A stretch of 42,580 nucleotides of DNA from JAADGZ01 sp964596835 (GCA_964596835.1 CAZQVV010000009.1:1-42580); one strand, 5' to 3'. Counted from the stretch's first letter, positions 1 to 8,064 are shown. Numbers and translations are program-made. The notes: a model not told the origin generated them from the letters alone.

Positions 1-150
1 GCGACCTTCTTCTTGGCGACCTTCTTCTTGGCGACCTTCTTCTTCGCGACCTTCTTCTTCGCGACCTTCTTCTTGGCGACCTTCTCCTTCGCAACCTTCT
101 CCTTCTCGGCCTTTTTCTTCGTGACCTTCTTCTTCACAACCTTTTTCTTG
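1..150 (-). repeat. 15-bp tandem repeat coding the KKKVA tail of Adk
   Basis: Ten consecutive 15-bp units in perfect phase fill positions 1-150. The five nearest the edge are almost identical (gcgaccttcttctt plus g or c); those further in are more diverged. On the minus strand each unit encodes a pentapeptide of the KKKVA/EKEKVA kind in frame with adk. The array continues past the window edge, so its copy number is unknown. Confidence 0.9.
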
Positions 151-857
151 CCTGATTTTCCTTTAGTGGATATGGCCGCCTCGGAGCGGGACTCCCCTAT
201 TTCGTTGTTTGGCAGGCTGGCCAGGATACGTTCGATATTGGCAAAAATATCTTCAATTTCTCCGGTACCCTGTACGGTGCGTAGTTTTCCCTGATGGCGG
301 TAATATTCCACCAGCGGCGCGGTCTGCGTTTCATAGACTTTCAGGCGGTTGGCGATGGTTTCTTCATTATCATCGGCGCGGTGCAGCAATTCACCCCCAC
401 ACTTATCACAACAGCCATCAATACGTGGCGGCGAGGTGTAGATATTGAACATCTGGCCACAGTCACGGCAGGTGCGGCGTCCGGTCAGGCGCTGTAATAG
501 CACATTAAATTCCACATCAATTAACAGCGCCATCTGCATCGGACTGCCCAACTCTTCCAGCAAGCGATCCAGCGCTTCAGCCTGGCTGATATTGCGGGGA
601 AAACCGTCAAGAATAAAACCATTACTCGTATCTGGCTTGCCCAGGCGTTCACGAATCATCCCCAACACGAGATCATCGGAAACCAGTTGGCCCGCATCCA
701 TAACCGTTTTCGCCTGGATGCCGAGCGCGCTGCCTGCGGCTACTGCTTGCCGCAGAAGATCGCCGGTCGAAATTTGCGGAATAGCATATTTCTCGACCAG
801 CAGCTTTGCCTGTGTGCCTTTACCGCCACCCGGTGCCCCAATTAATACGATTCTCAT
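1..857 (-). CDS. adk: Adenylate kinase with Lys-rich C-terminal repeat tail (partial, runs off left edge)
   Basis: Interconverts AMP + ATP and 2 ADP in the cytoplasm. The reading frame opens at 857 with MRIVLIGAPGGGKGTQA, the P-loop of adenylate kinase. It continues with the AMP-binding DGFPR motif and a LID domain carrying CxxC-x16-CxxC (TCRDC ... CCDKC), so a zinc-binding LID is likely. A GGAG ribosome site lies 10 bases before the ATG. The normal enzyme ends around residue 220 (LASLPNN). After it comes a tail rich in Lys, Val and Ala made of KKKVA-type pentapeptides that is still open at base 1. No stop codon is visible, so the gene is partial and at least 285 codons long. The kinase call is firm; the role of the tail is unknown, though it resembles histone H1-like basic tails. 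Confidence 0.93.
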   Translation of the reverse strand, partial: MRIVLIGAPGGGKGTQAKLLVEKYAIPQISTGDLLRQAVAAGSALGIQAKTVMDAGQLVSDDLVLGMIRERLGKPDTSNGFILDGFPRNISQAEALDRLLEELGSPMQMALLIDVEFNVLLQRLTGRRTCRDCGQMFNIYTSPPRIDGCCDKCGGELLHRADDNEETIANRLKVYETQTAPLVEYYRHQGKLRTVQGTGEIEDIFANIERILASLPNNEIGESRSEAAISTKGKSGKKKVVKKKVTKKKAEKEKVAKEKVAKKKVAKKKVAKKKVAKKKVAKKKV

Positions 858-1272
858 TTTATGATCCGCTCCATTTGCTGTTCTGGTATTTTGCCAAGTT
901 TCATATCCAGCAGTCAGGCCATGTTTGTGCGCTGCCAGCCAATGAACTCAAAAGATATAAATATAATAGTTGATTTCACTCTGATACAGGGTATCGGTTT
1001 CCTTTTCCAGGACTTTAAGAAACTGAACTTGTTAGACCCCGCGTTACTATTTGGCGATTTTCCGCCCGAGATTCGGTTAAGCTGAAATTAATCCCTGCCT
1101 GCCTATAAGTCAATCTTCACAAGCTGAATTTTAGCACTCAAATTCCTGCATAGGACTCCCAGGCTGTTGCTAGGCATCTTTTTGCTTAATGGGCCTGTCA
1201 ATATTTCTGGTTTTTAGTGATCGCTGTTAGAATACCCGATTTTTTAGGTCTGGCTGGAGAAAAGGAGCCGGT
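858..1272. other. Intergenic region between divergent adk and yfcE-like gene
   Basis: About 415 bases without a convincing gene. The adk ribosome site lies at its left end. A TAGAAT hexamer at 1228-1233 could be a -10 element for the rightward leader/phosphoesterase transcript, but no good -35 lies in front of it. An AT-rich stretch near 950-970 could hold the leftward adk promoter. A short reading frame at 861-1085 has no family resemblance and is treated as spurious. Confidence 0.4.
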
Positions 1273-1299
1273 ATGAACCCGGATCGAGTAGCATTATGA
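1273..1299 (+). CDS. Possible 8-residue leader peptide coupled to the phosphoesterase
   Basis: A reading frame MNPDRVAL starts at ATG 1273, seven bases after the strong ribosome site AAGGAG (1262-1267, sequence aaaggagccggt). Its TGA (1297-1299) overlaps the ATG of the next gene (1296) as ATGA, the usual arrangement for translational coupling. The downstream gene has only a weak ribosome site of its own (ggatcgag). The peptide may merely deliver ribosomes to the next start; it has no obvious attenuator codons. Existence is inferred from signals only. Confidence 0.4.
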   Translation: MNPDRVAL

Positions 1300-1856
1300 A
1301 GATCTGTATTGTTTCAGACAGTCACGACAACCGTTACCTGCTCTCGGCCGCGATCAAAGACGCCTGCGAACGTGGCGCCGAGGCCGTGCTGCACTGTGGT
1401 GATGTGGTTGCCCCCACCACCCTGCGCATTTTCAAACCCTTTGACCTGCCGGTGCATGTCATCCACGGCAATAATACCGGCGATCTCTACAGTATGGCGC
1501 AACTGGCGCAGGATCCCGATCATCAGATCCACTATCACGGTCAGGACGCCGGCATTGAACTGCATGGGCGGCGGATTTTTATGGTGCATTATCCTCATTA
1601 CGCCCGCGCCATGAGCATGACCGGCGACTGGGATATGGTCTGCTGTGGCCATGACCACCGGGCGCTCATTGATCACATCGAAAACATGAAGCGGCGCCAA
1701 ACCCTGTTCATCAATCCCGGCACCGTCGGCGGCATAGGCGACGATCCCACCTATGCTATCGGGGATCTGGAAACCATGGCATTCGAGATCAGGGACGTAC
1801 CGATTGACGAAAAACTGCTGATCAACCGCAAGCCGGTCACCCCGCACCACGATTAG
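1296..1856 (+). CDS. YfcE/MJ0936-type metallophosphoesterase
   Basis: A 186-residue calcineurin-fold phosphodiesterase, probably cytoplasmic and dimetal dependent. Visible motifs: D8-x-H10 (SDSHDN), GD at 35-36, GNN at 58-60, H98, GHDH at 118-121 and NPGTVGG near 145-151. These are the metal ligands and phosphate-binding residues of the family. E. coli YfcE is about the same length and hydrolyses artificial phosphodiesters; its natural substrate is unsettled, so none is assigned. The start at 1296 agrees with the family N-terminus MKICIVSDSH. It overlaps the TGA of the upstream leader frame. A repeat-rich gap follows. Confidence 0.9.
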   Translation: MKICIVSDSHDNRYLLSAAIKDACERGAEAVLHCGDVVAPTTLRIFKPFDLPVHVIHGNNTGDLYSMAQLAQDPDHQIHYHGQDAGIELHGRRIFMVHYPHYARAMSMTGDWDMVCCGHDHRALIDHIENMKRRQTLFINPGTVGGIGDDPTYAIGDLETMAFEIRDVPIDEKLLINRKPVTPHHD

Positions 1857-1868
1857 TTAAAGAAAATC

Positions 1869-2012
1869 TTAACGCAAAGGTGCAGAAACGCAAAGATCGC
1901 AAAGTATTGTCTGGTTCCCACGGTCGCCGTGGGAATCCATATCACCTCATCAGGCGCACCATAGGCATTCCCACGCAGGAGCGTGGGAACGAGGCACGCA
2001 GGAGCTTGGGAA
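1869..2012. repeat. Cluster of dispersed palindromic repeats
   Basis: Between the phosphoesterase and moaE lies a stretch rich in aacgcaaag/gcagaaacgcaaag words (1870-1903), then two hairpins of the ttcccacg...cgtgggaa kind. Hairpin 1 is 1915-1935 (9-bp stem, 3-base loop). Hairpin 2 is 1968-1989 (9-bp stem, 4-base loop). A degenerate third half-copy (gcaggagcttgggaac) follows at about 1999-2012. Related motifs recur at 21209-21240 and, for the gcagag/gcaaag type, at 3252-3345, 8888-8930 and 12033-12078. They look like small non-autonomous intergenic repeats. Confidence 0.7.
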
Positions 2013-2024
2013 CAAGGCAGCTTC

Positions 2025-2459
2025 TCACCCCGGTGTGTTCTTTGCCACCCAGCGTTCACCCTCTGACAGGGTTTCTTTTTTCCAGAACGGTGCGCGCGAC
2101 TTGAGTTCTTCCATTAACCAGCGGCTGGCTTCGAATGCCGCCACGCGGTGGGCGGACCAGACCGCCACCAGCACGATAGCCTCAGCCGGGTGGATCTGGC
2201 CAACGCGGTGAAGAATCAGACTGTCGAGTAAATCCCAGCGTTCGATGGCTTCACGGCTGATTTTCTCCAGGTATTTCTCCGTCATGCCCGGGTAGTGTTC
2301 CAGCCACATCTGCGCTACCAGATCCCCATCATTAAAATCCCGCATGCTGCCGACAAACACCGCCGCCGCGCCAAACTTGCCCGCTGCCTGCATGGCGGCC
2401 TGATAATGGCTGACTTCGGTAAAGGGTTCAAAGCCGGTTTCAAGAATATCGACTTTCAT
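2025..2459 (-). CDS. moaE: Molybdopterin synthase catalytic subunit MoaE
   Basis: Large subunit of molybdopterin synthase. With thiocarboxylated MoaD it inserts the dithiolene sulfurs into cyclic pyranopterin monophosphate, in the cytoplasm. The 144-residue protein carries the family motifs FVGSMRDFNDG, HRVGQIHPAEAIVLVAVWSAHR (read in pieces) and the catalytic lysine region KSRAPFWKKE. Length is normal. Its ATG shares one base with the moaD stop (TGATG), so the two are coupled. Reliable call. Confidence 0.96.
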   Translation of the reverse strand: MKVDILETGFEPFTEVSHYQAAMQAAGKFGAAAVFVGSMRDFNDGDLVAQMWLEHYPGMTEKYLEKISREAIERWDLLDSLILHRVGQIHPAEAIVLVAVWSAHRVAAFEASRWLMEELKSRAPFWKKETLSEGERWVAKNTPG

Positions 2460-2692
2460 CAGCCCCCCGTCACCGGTGGAAAAAAAGCAACTTCATCACC
2501 ATCGGATACCGGCGTATCGGCATCCACATATTCCATATTCAGCGCCATCAGGGTATGGCCCGGTATTACCGCACCCTCTGTTGCCCGCACCCAGGCCTCA
2601 GCCACCGTCTGAACTGAACCTGCCTCCAGTTCACAATCTTCTCGTCCTAACTGTTCACGCAGGCTGGCGAAAAATTTGATGGATATACTCAT
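2459..2692 (-). CDS. moaD: Molybdopterin synthase sulfur carrier subunit MoaD
   Basis: Small ubiquitin-fold sulfur carrier of 77 residues. It ends in the diagnostic Gly-Gly (PPVTGG), which is adenylated and thiocarboxylated and then donates sulfur in the MoaE active site. The N-terminus ISIKFFASLREQLG and the DGDEVAFFPPVTGG end are typical. First gene of a two-gene unit with moaE, overlapping it by one base. It is divergent from moaC; the space between them presumably holds both promoters, but I see no clear hexamers. Confidence 0.95.
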   Translation of the reverse strand: MSISIKFFASLREQLGREDCELEAGSVQTVAEAWVRATEGAVIPGHTLMALNMEYVDADTPVSDGDEVAFFPPVTGG

Positions 2693-2776
2693 AAAGGCTC
2701 GATTCGGATTTGCTCAAACGAGGTCTGCAAGACTATCATGATTCCCGCAAACGGCCCAAACAACAACGACACGGCA

Positions 2777-3253
2777 ATGACGGACTTTACCCATTTCAAT
2801 CAGAACGGCCAGGCCCACATGGTCGATGTCGGCAGTAAAGAGAACACTCAGAGGGTGGCGGTCACTAGCGGCTGGATCAGCATGCAGCCTGCTACGCTCG
2901 AAAAAGTGCGCAACGGCGGCCACCAGAAAGGCGACGTGCTGGGCATCGCCCGTATCGCCGGCATCATGGCGGCCAAGCGCACGCCGGATCTCATTCCCCT
3001 GTGTCATCCCCTGATGCTCACCCATATAGACCTCGAATTCCGTATCGATGAAACCGAAAACCGGATCCACTGTCAATGCACCGTCGAGACCCGGGGCCAG
3101 ACCGGCGTGGAAATGGAAGCCCTGACCGCCACCCAGATTGCCCTGCTGACTATCTATGATATGTGCAAAGCCGTGGATCGCGGTATGGTGATAGGCGAGG
3201 TCTGCCTGCTGGAAAAAAAGGGCGGCAAGTCGGGGCACTGGAAACGGCCTTAA
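2777..3253 (+). CDS. moaC: Cyclic pyranopterin monophosphate synthase MoaC
   Basis: Converts the MoaA product 3',8-cyclo-GTP to cyclic pyranopterin monophosphate, the MoaE/MoaD substrate. The family motifs are clear: GQAHMVDV, KGDVLGIARIAGIMAAKRT, DLIPLCHPL, GVEMEALTA and YDMCKAVDR. The start is uncertain. ATG 2777 gives MTDFTHFN..., 158 residues, matching the usual family N-terminus. An upstream in-frame ATG at 2738 would add 13 residues and has a GAGG 14 bases ahead; 2777 has no good ribosome site. I follow family length. No moaA is visible in the window. Confidence 0.95.
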   Translation: MTDFTHFNQNGQAHMVDVGSKENTQRVAVTSGWISMQPATLEKVRNGGHQKGDVLGIARIAGIMAAKRTPDLIPLCHPLMLTHIDLEFRIDETENRIHCQCTVETRGQTGVEMEALTATQIALLTIYDMCKAVDRGMVIGEVCLLEKKGGKSGHWKRP

Positions 3254-3345
3254 AATCTAACGCAAAAACATAAGATATTGTTAATAGAAACATTTGTTTG
3301 AAATCCTTTGTGATCTTCGCGCCTTTGCCTTGAGATCTTTATTAT
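3252..3345. repeat. Degenerate aacgcaaa / tttgcg dispersed repeat
   Basis: The gap between moaC and mutH opens with taacgcaaaaac and closes with tgatcttcgcgcctttgcc, degenerate opposite-strand versions of the aacgcaaagg words seen at 1870-1903. It is probably a decayed copy of the same repeat. No gene is visible here. Confidence 0.4.
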
Positions 3346-3351
3346 TGCATC

Positions 3352-4050
3352 ATGACAACTTCCTCGATTCCCTTTCCCGCCCCACCCCCGCAAAGCGAAG
3401 CCGAACTGCTGGCGCGGACACAGGGGCTGGCCGGGTTGACACTGGGCGAGCTGGCAACCATCGCGCGTCAACCCCTGCCCGCTTCGGCGCAATCCGGTAA
3501 GGGCTGGGGGGGGCAACTACTTGAACGTTTCCTCGGCGCCAGCGCCGGTTCGCGGCCAGAGCCAGACTTCACCTATATTGGTGTAGAACTCAAAACCCTG
3601 CCGCTGAATGCCGCTGGCCAGCCAAAGGAATCCACCTATGTCTGTACGGTGCCATTAAAAGACAATCGGCATTTGCGCTGGGAAACTTCCTGGGTGCGCC
3701 TGAAACTGCAACGGGTGTTGTGGCTGCCACTGGAAGCGGATACCCGTATTCCTTTTGCCCAGCGGCGTATTGGCACAGCCCTGCTCTGGAGTCCGGACGC
3801 CGAACAAGAGACAATGCTGAAACAGGACTGGGAAGAGCATATGGACCGGATCTGCCTGGGTCAACTGGAGACCCTCTCCGCACGCGACGGGGTGGTGCTG
3901 CAAATCCGTCCCAAGGCTGCGCACTCAAAAGTGCTCAGCCCGAGCTGTGGCAGCGACGGCGCACCGACCCAGACCCTGCCACGGGGGTTTTATTTGCGCA
4001 GCCAGTTTACCCGCACCATTCTGCAACAGCATTACGCCGTCTATACTTGA
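3352..4050 (+). CDS. mutH: DNA mismatch repair endonuclease MutH
   Basis: Methyl-directed mismatch repair nickase that cuts the unmethylated strand at hemimethylated GATC when activated by MutS/MutL. The 232-residue length matches E. coli MutH (229). The restriction-enzyme-like catalytic motif D-x6-E-x-K is present as D72, E79, K81 (PDFTYIGVELKT). Near the C-terminus LPRGFYLRSQFTRTIL matches the conserved end of the family. Presence implies Dam-type methylation in this organism. The next gene starts 26 bases downstream on the same strand, so co-transcription is possible. Confidence 0.95.
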   Translation: MTTSSIPFPAPPPQSEAELLARTQGLAGLTLGELATIARQPLPASAQSGKGWGGQLLERFLGASAGSRPEPDFTYIGVELKTLPLNAAGQPKESTYVCTVPLKDNRHLRWETSWVRLKLQRVLWLPLEADTRIPFAQRRIGTALLWSPDAEQETMLKQDWEEHMDRICLGQLETLSARDGVVLQIRPKAAHSKVLSPSCGSDGAPTQTLPRGFYLRSQFTRTILQQHYAVYT

Positions 4051-4076
4051 TCCAGAACAGAGAAGGACTCGCAATC

Positions 4077-5507
4077 ATGGCAAAAGATCTGAAATACTGG
4101 ATCAAACATATCAGTGAACATGAAATCCCTATTTTTAGATATACCGCACTGGCGATTGCCGACGGTGTCCGGGACGATGAAACATCCGGTGCTCAACTGG
4201 CGCAGATCATTCTTCGGGACACCAGCCTGACAGCACGCATCCTGCGTATATCCAACAGCGTGATCTACAATCCGTCGCGTACATCGATCAACACGGTCAG
4301 TCGCGCCATTGTTTATATCGGCTTCGATCTCATTCGCGATCTCAGCCTCTCCCTGGCAGTTATCGACGCCATTCTCAAAAGCCGCTCACGCAAGTATGTA
4401 CTAAAACTCATGGCGCGCTCTTTCCATGGCGCCACCCTGGCGCGTATGTTGGCGGAAAAACGCGGCGACGATGCGCCGGAAGAAGTTTTTATCGCTGCGC
4501 TGCTCTACCATCTCGGGGCCATGGCTTTCTGGTGCGTCGATGAGGATCGGGGTCTCCAGATCCAGGCGTTGATCGATAAGCATGGCTTTAAACCCGCCAT
4601 GGCGGAAAAAGAAATACTGGGCTTTACGTTTGATCAACTCACTGTCGGCCTGACGCATGACTGGCATCTCTGCGATCTGCTGCACAGCGTCATCAACAAC
4701 CCCGGCCTGAAAACGCCACGCATCCAGGATATAATCCTAAGCAAGAACCTGGCTGACAGCATCAACCCACAGTGGAATAGCCCGAAAGGCATTCAGGCTA
4801 TTCAGCATATTGCCCGACATCTGAAACAGGACGAGGGCAAGACGATTAACCTGCTGCGTAACAACGTGCTGGAGGCAGCCGAGTTCGCCCAGCAATACGG
4901 CGCAGTGGCAATTATACCCTACCTGCCTCTGCCCAATGGTGATACCCGCGTGGTCAGCGATGAACCGCAAAGCATCGAAAAATATCCCTTGCCGGATCCC
5001 GTTCGGCAACTGAATATTCTGCAGGATCTCACCAGCACACTGGAAAGTCACCCTTCCGCCAATACCATTCTGGAGCTCGTACTCGAAGGACTGCACCGGG
5101 GCGTTGGACTGGATCGAGTGCTGTTCGCTCTGCTGAGCCCGGATAAAACCATGCTCAATGGAAAATTCGCCATTGGCGAAGGCAATGAAGCCCTTATTCA
5201 GCATTTTCATTTTTCACTGAAGCAAAAGAACCTATTCAGTGAAGTCTTCCTCGGTACACAAGCACAGTGGATCCGCAACAGCCAGAGTGGTGAACAGGCT
5301 GCTCAGATCAGCGATGAAATGCGCACCATATTGGCCAGCGAAGCCTTCCTGATTTTTCCCATCACCATCCGGCAGTCCCCCATCGGTCTGTTCTATGCGG
5401 ATCGCCAACCCAGCCAACGCCCACTTAGCGCCGACATTTTTTCCGGCTTCCGCCACTTCGGCCAGCAGGCCTGTCTCGCCATTGAGCATATCAGCCAACA
5501 AAAATAG
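4077..5507 (+). CDS. HDOD domain protein with C-terminal GAF-like domain
   Basis: A 476-residue cytoplasmic signalling-type protein. Residues about 10-205 form an HDOD domain (IPIFRYTALAIADG ... ILRDTSLTARILRISNSVIYNP ... SINTVSRAIVYIGFDLIRDLSL ... ALLYHLGAMAFW), a fold related to HD phosphohydrolases but lacking the metal site. Residues about 315-470 look like a GAF-type sensor domain (LQDLTSTLESHPSANTILELVLEGL ... FPITIRQSPIGLFYADR). The start at ATG 4077 is chosen for its AAGGA site and for beginning the HDOD homology; the longer frame back to 3720 overlaps mutH. The specific pathway is unknown. It ends three bases from the convergent gene at 5511. Confidence 0.85.
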   Translation: MAKDLKYWIKHISEHEIPIFRYTALAIADGVRDDETSGAQLAQIILRDTSLTARILRISNSVIYNPSRTSINTVSRAIVYIGFDLIRDLSLSLAVIDAILKSRSRKYVLKLMARSFHGATLARMLAEKRGDDAPEEVFIAALLYHLGAMAFWCVDEDRGLQIQALIDKHGFKPAMAEKEILGFTFDQLTVGLTHDWHLCDLLHSVINNPGLKTPRIQDIILSKNLADSINPQWNSPKGIQAIQHIARHLKQDEGKTINLLRNNVLEAAEFAQQYGAVAIIPYLPLPNGDTRVVSDEPQSIEKYPLPDPVRQLNILQDLTSTLESHPSANTILELVLEGLHRGVGLDRVLFALLSPDKTMLNGKFAIGEGNEALIQHFHFSLKQKNLFSEVFLGTQAQWIRNSQSGEQAAQISDEMRTILASEAFLIFPITIRQSPIGLFYADRQPSQRPLSADIFSGFRHFGQQACLAIEHISQQK

Positions 5508-5510
5508 TCC

Positions 5511-7022
5511 TCAATCTGCCAGTGGCGGTTTTACTTCCGGATGCACCTTATCCATCGGCACGGATAACCCCTCATGGCTGATAATACGCGCATGTTGGCG
5601 GCGCAATTCCCGTGGCTCACCTACACCACAGGAGTGAGCAATCAGGCCCACTTCATGCACCAGGTTGTGTACATAGTTTTTCACCCGCAACGCCTTGTTT
5701 TCGGGATTCAACCCTTTTTGCAGGCGCGGGTTATGGGTCGTGATACCGGTCGGGCAGGTATTGCGGTTACACTGCATTGCCTGAATGCAGCCCAGCGCAA
5801 ACAGAAAACCCCGCGCGCTGGTCACAAAATCCGCCCCCACGCACAAAGCCCAGGCGACACTGCCCGGCGCCACCAGTTTGCCGGAAGCAACCACTCGAAT
5901 GCGTTCACGCAGACCATATTTATTGAGCTTGTCCACCAGCATGGGCAAGCTTTCATGCAGAGGTAACCCCACGTTATCCATCAGCGGCATGGGGGCCGCA
6001 CCACTGCCGCCTTCGGCGCCATCCACCGTGATAAAATCCGGCGCATACTCGATACCCTGTTTAACAATCATCTGAAGCAAGATATCAAGATGCCCACAGC
6101 CCCCCAGTACCAGCTTGAAACCTACCGGCTTACCCGTGATCCGGCGCACATGCTGGATCATGGCCATAAGATCCTCCACTGAACTGATATCAGGATGACG
6201 GTTGGGGCTGATGGAATCCTTAAACGGTGGAATACCGCGAATATGCGCGATTTCTTCCGTAACCTTGATCCCAGGCAGGATACCGCCCTTGCCTGGCTTG
6301 GCGCCCTGGCTAAGCTTGATTTCAAACATGCGCACCTGCGGATGTGCAGCTATCTCACGCAATTTTTCATCATCCAGTTGTCCGGCCTGATCCCGGACCC
6401 CGTATTTTGCGGTACCAATCTGGAACACCAGATCCGCGCCCCCTTCCAGATGCCAGGGTGATATCCCCCCTTCCCCGGTATTCATCCAACAACCAGCTTT
6501 ATACGCACCCCGCGACAACGCCAGCACCGCCGGGCGCGACAGGGCGCCATAACTCATACCGGAAATATTCACCAACGAATCGGTTTCATAAGGCTGATCA
6601 CAACCAGGACCAATCACAAGCGGCTGCGGCATGGCCACATCTTGCTCCAGTTTGGGAAAGGTGCAGTTGACGAAAATCACGCCGCCCGGCTCGCGCAGAT
6701 CCCGGGTGGAGCCAAAGGCGCGGGTATTGCTCAGATTTTTCGCAGCCCGGTAAACCCAGGTGCGTAGCGCCCGATTGAAGGGCAGCTCTTCCCGGTCCAT
6801 AGCGAAAAAATACTGGCGGAAGAATTCGCCCAGATGTTCGAACAGGTAACGAAAATGCCCAATGACCGGATAATTCCGCCAGATGGCATGCCGCGTCTGG
6901 GTGATATCAATCACAAAAACAATAGCGGTCACCAAAACGACAATTCCAATAAGCGAAATAAAGATGAGCGACATAATATCCATCGCGGTCATCAGTACTC
7001 CGGACGTCATGACATCCTGCAT
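5511..7022 (-). CDS. Membrane-anchored FMN-binding glutamate synthase family protein
   Basis: A 503-residue protein related to the FMN/3Fe-4S synthase domain of glutamate synthase (GltB central part), without a glutaminase domain. The start at 7022 (MQDVMTSGVLM) has AGGAG nine bases upstream; the frame is open further but has no better start. Residues about 12-40 are one hydrophobic segment. Key motifs: GEGGISPWHLEGGADLVFQIG, KLSQGAKPGKGG, VDGAEGGSGAAP, and the cluster motif C-x5-C-x4-CP (CIQAMQCNRNTCPTG), identical in spacing to the GltB 3Fe-4S site. Stand-alone versions are common in bacteria, some being glutamate synthases and some of unknown substrate. Enzymatic class is confident; reaction is not. 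Confidence 0.85.
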   Translation of the reverse strand: MQDVMTSGVLMTAMDIMSLIFISLIGIVVLVTAIVFVIDITQTRHAIWRNYPVIGHFRYLFEHLGEFFRQYFFAMDREELPFNRALRTWVYRAAKNLSNTRAFGSTRDLREPGGVIFVNCTFPKLEQDVAMPQPLVIGPGCDQPYETDSLVNISGMSYGALSRPAVLALSRGAYKAGCWMNTGEGGISPWHLEGGADLVFQIGTAKYGVRDQAGQLDDEKLREIAAHPQVRMFEIKLSQGAKPGKGGILPGIKVTEEIAHIRGIPPFKDSISPNRHPDISSVEDLMAMIQHVRRITGKPVGFKLVLGGCGHLDILLQMIVKQGIEYAPDFITVDGAEGGSGAAPMPLMDNVGLPLHESLPMLVDKLNKYGLRERIRVVASGKLVAPGSVAWALCVGADFVTSARGFLFALGCIQAMQCNRNTCPTGITTHNPRLQKGLNPENKALRVKNYVHNLVHEVGLIAHSCGVGEPRELRRQHARIISHEGLSVPMDKVHPEVKPPLAD

Positions 7023-7198
7023 GGTTTCTTTCTCCTGGTTTGTATCAGCATAAAAGCCCTTACCCCCTGGCAATGAAGGGTGATAAAACGGCTTACCTGG
7101 GAAACTACCGACACGTGGGATGATTTTTTTTTATCTTCCTCGCAACGATCTCTAAATCCGACAGTTCCTGCGCAAATAATTCAGTATAATCCGATTTT

Positions 7199-8035
7199 AT
7201 GAATAAAACTGAACAACAGATTTCCGAAACCATCGAGGTTTTCGAGCAGGTCGCGGCAGGTTACGATAATCCGTCGTTGCGTTTCTTTCCCTTTTGCGGG
7301 GATCGCATTGCCATGCACCTGCAATTAAAGCGGGGCCAAAAAGTACTGGATATCGCGACCGGCACGGGCGCAGCACTGATCGCGGCGGCACAAATGATTG
7401 GCCCGCAGGGACGAGTACAGGCTATCGATCTGGCTAAAAATATGCTGGATCGCGCCGAACATAACCTACACATGAACGGTTTGAGCAACGCTGACTTTCA
7501 TGTAATGGATGCCACTAAACTGGACTTTAAAAGCGCCTACTTTGACGCCGTGATCTGCTCCTTTGGTTTGTTCTTCCTGCCCGATATGCCGGCAGCCCTG
7601 AAAGAATGGTATCGCGTGCTCAAACCTGGTGGTCGTTTGATTTTCACCAGCTTTAGCGCCAACGCCTTCCAGCCACAGGCAAAAATATTCGTTGAGGATA
7701 TCGAAACCGCGGGTACCATCATGGATGATCCGGGCTGGCAACGGTTGAATAACGAAGAGGCCTGCCGCACTATTTTAAAACAGGCAGGCTTCGGCAACAT
7801 CCAGCTGTTACGGGAACAACTGGGTTACCATTTGAATGATGAACAGGGCTGGCGAGACATTATCCTTAACAGCGGCCTGCGCGCCATTTTTAACAAATTG
7901 CCCACTGAAAAGCGGGATGAGTTCCTACGCCGGCATCTTGGAAAAATTGCTGCACTGAAAATAGACAAGGGCCTCTGGCTGGATGTAGAAGTCTTGTTCT
8001 CCAGCGGCCAGCGTCCCACCGATGCCGACAGATAA
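7199..8035 (+). CDS. Class I SAM-dependent methyltransferase (UbiE/Methyltransf_11 type)
   Basis: A 278-residue soluble methyltransferase. Motif I VLDIATGTG (49-57) binds SAM. The acidic loop AIDLAKNML, the motif-II-like FDAVICSFGLFFLPD and the post-motif LKEWYRVLKPGGRLIFTSFS follow in the usual order. The N-terminal FEQVAAGYD resembles UbiE/COQ5 proteins, but the C-terminal half is longer and different, so a ubiquinone role is not claimed. The substrate is unknown. It is divergent from the FMN protein at 7022. Confidence 0.82.
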   Translation: MNKTEQQISETIEVFEQVAAGYDNPSLRFFPFCGDRIAMHLQLKRGQKVLDIATGTGAALIAAAQMIGPQGRVQAIDLAKNMLDRAEHNLHMNGLSNADFHVMDATKLDFKSAYFDAVICSFGLFFLPDMPAALKEWYRVLKPGGRLIFTSFSANAFQPQAKIFVEDIETAGTIMDDPGWQRLNNEEACRTILKQAGFGNIQLLREQLGYHLNDEQGWRDIILNSGLRAIFNKLPTEKRDEFLRRHLGKIAALKIDKGLWLDVEVLFSSGQRPTDADR

Positions 8036-8064
8036 ACGACATCGGAGAAACAATTACCCTCTCC

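Noticed and set aside
1..150. Possible CRISPR array
   Set aside because: Units are directly adjacent 15-bp repeats without spacers and lie in frame within a coding sequence.
13..294. Plus-strand frame of Phe/Ala/Thr repeats
   Set aside because: It is the antisense of the Lys-rich adk tail; the minus strand carries a continuous adenylate kinase frame with family motifs.
861..1085. Small plus-strand reading frame in the adk-yfcE gap
   Set aside because: No ribosome site or recognisable protein features, and it overlaps the adk leader region.
1314..1850. Long minus-strand frame opposite the phosphoesterase
   Set aside because: Shadow of a gene whose plus-strand product has all catalytic motifs.
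3720..4076. Long N-terminal extension of the HDOD protein
   Set aside because: It overlaps mutH in another frame and has no homology; ATG 4077 has a good ribosome site and begins the HDOD domain.
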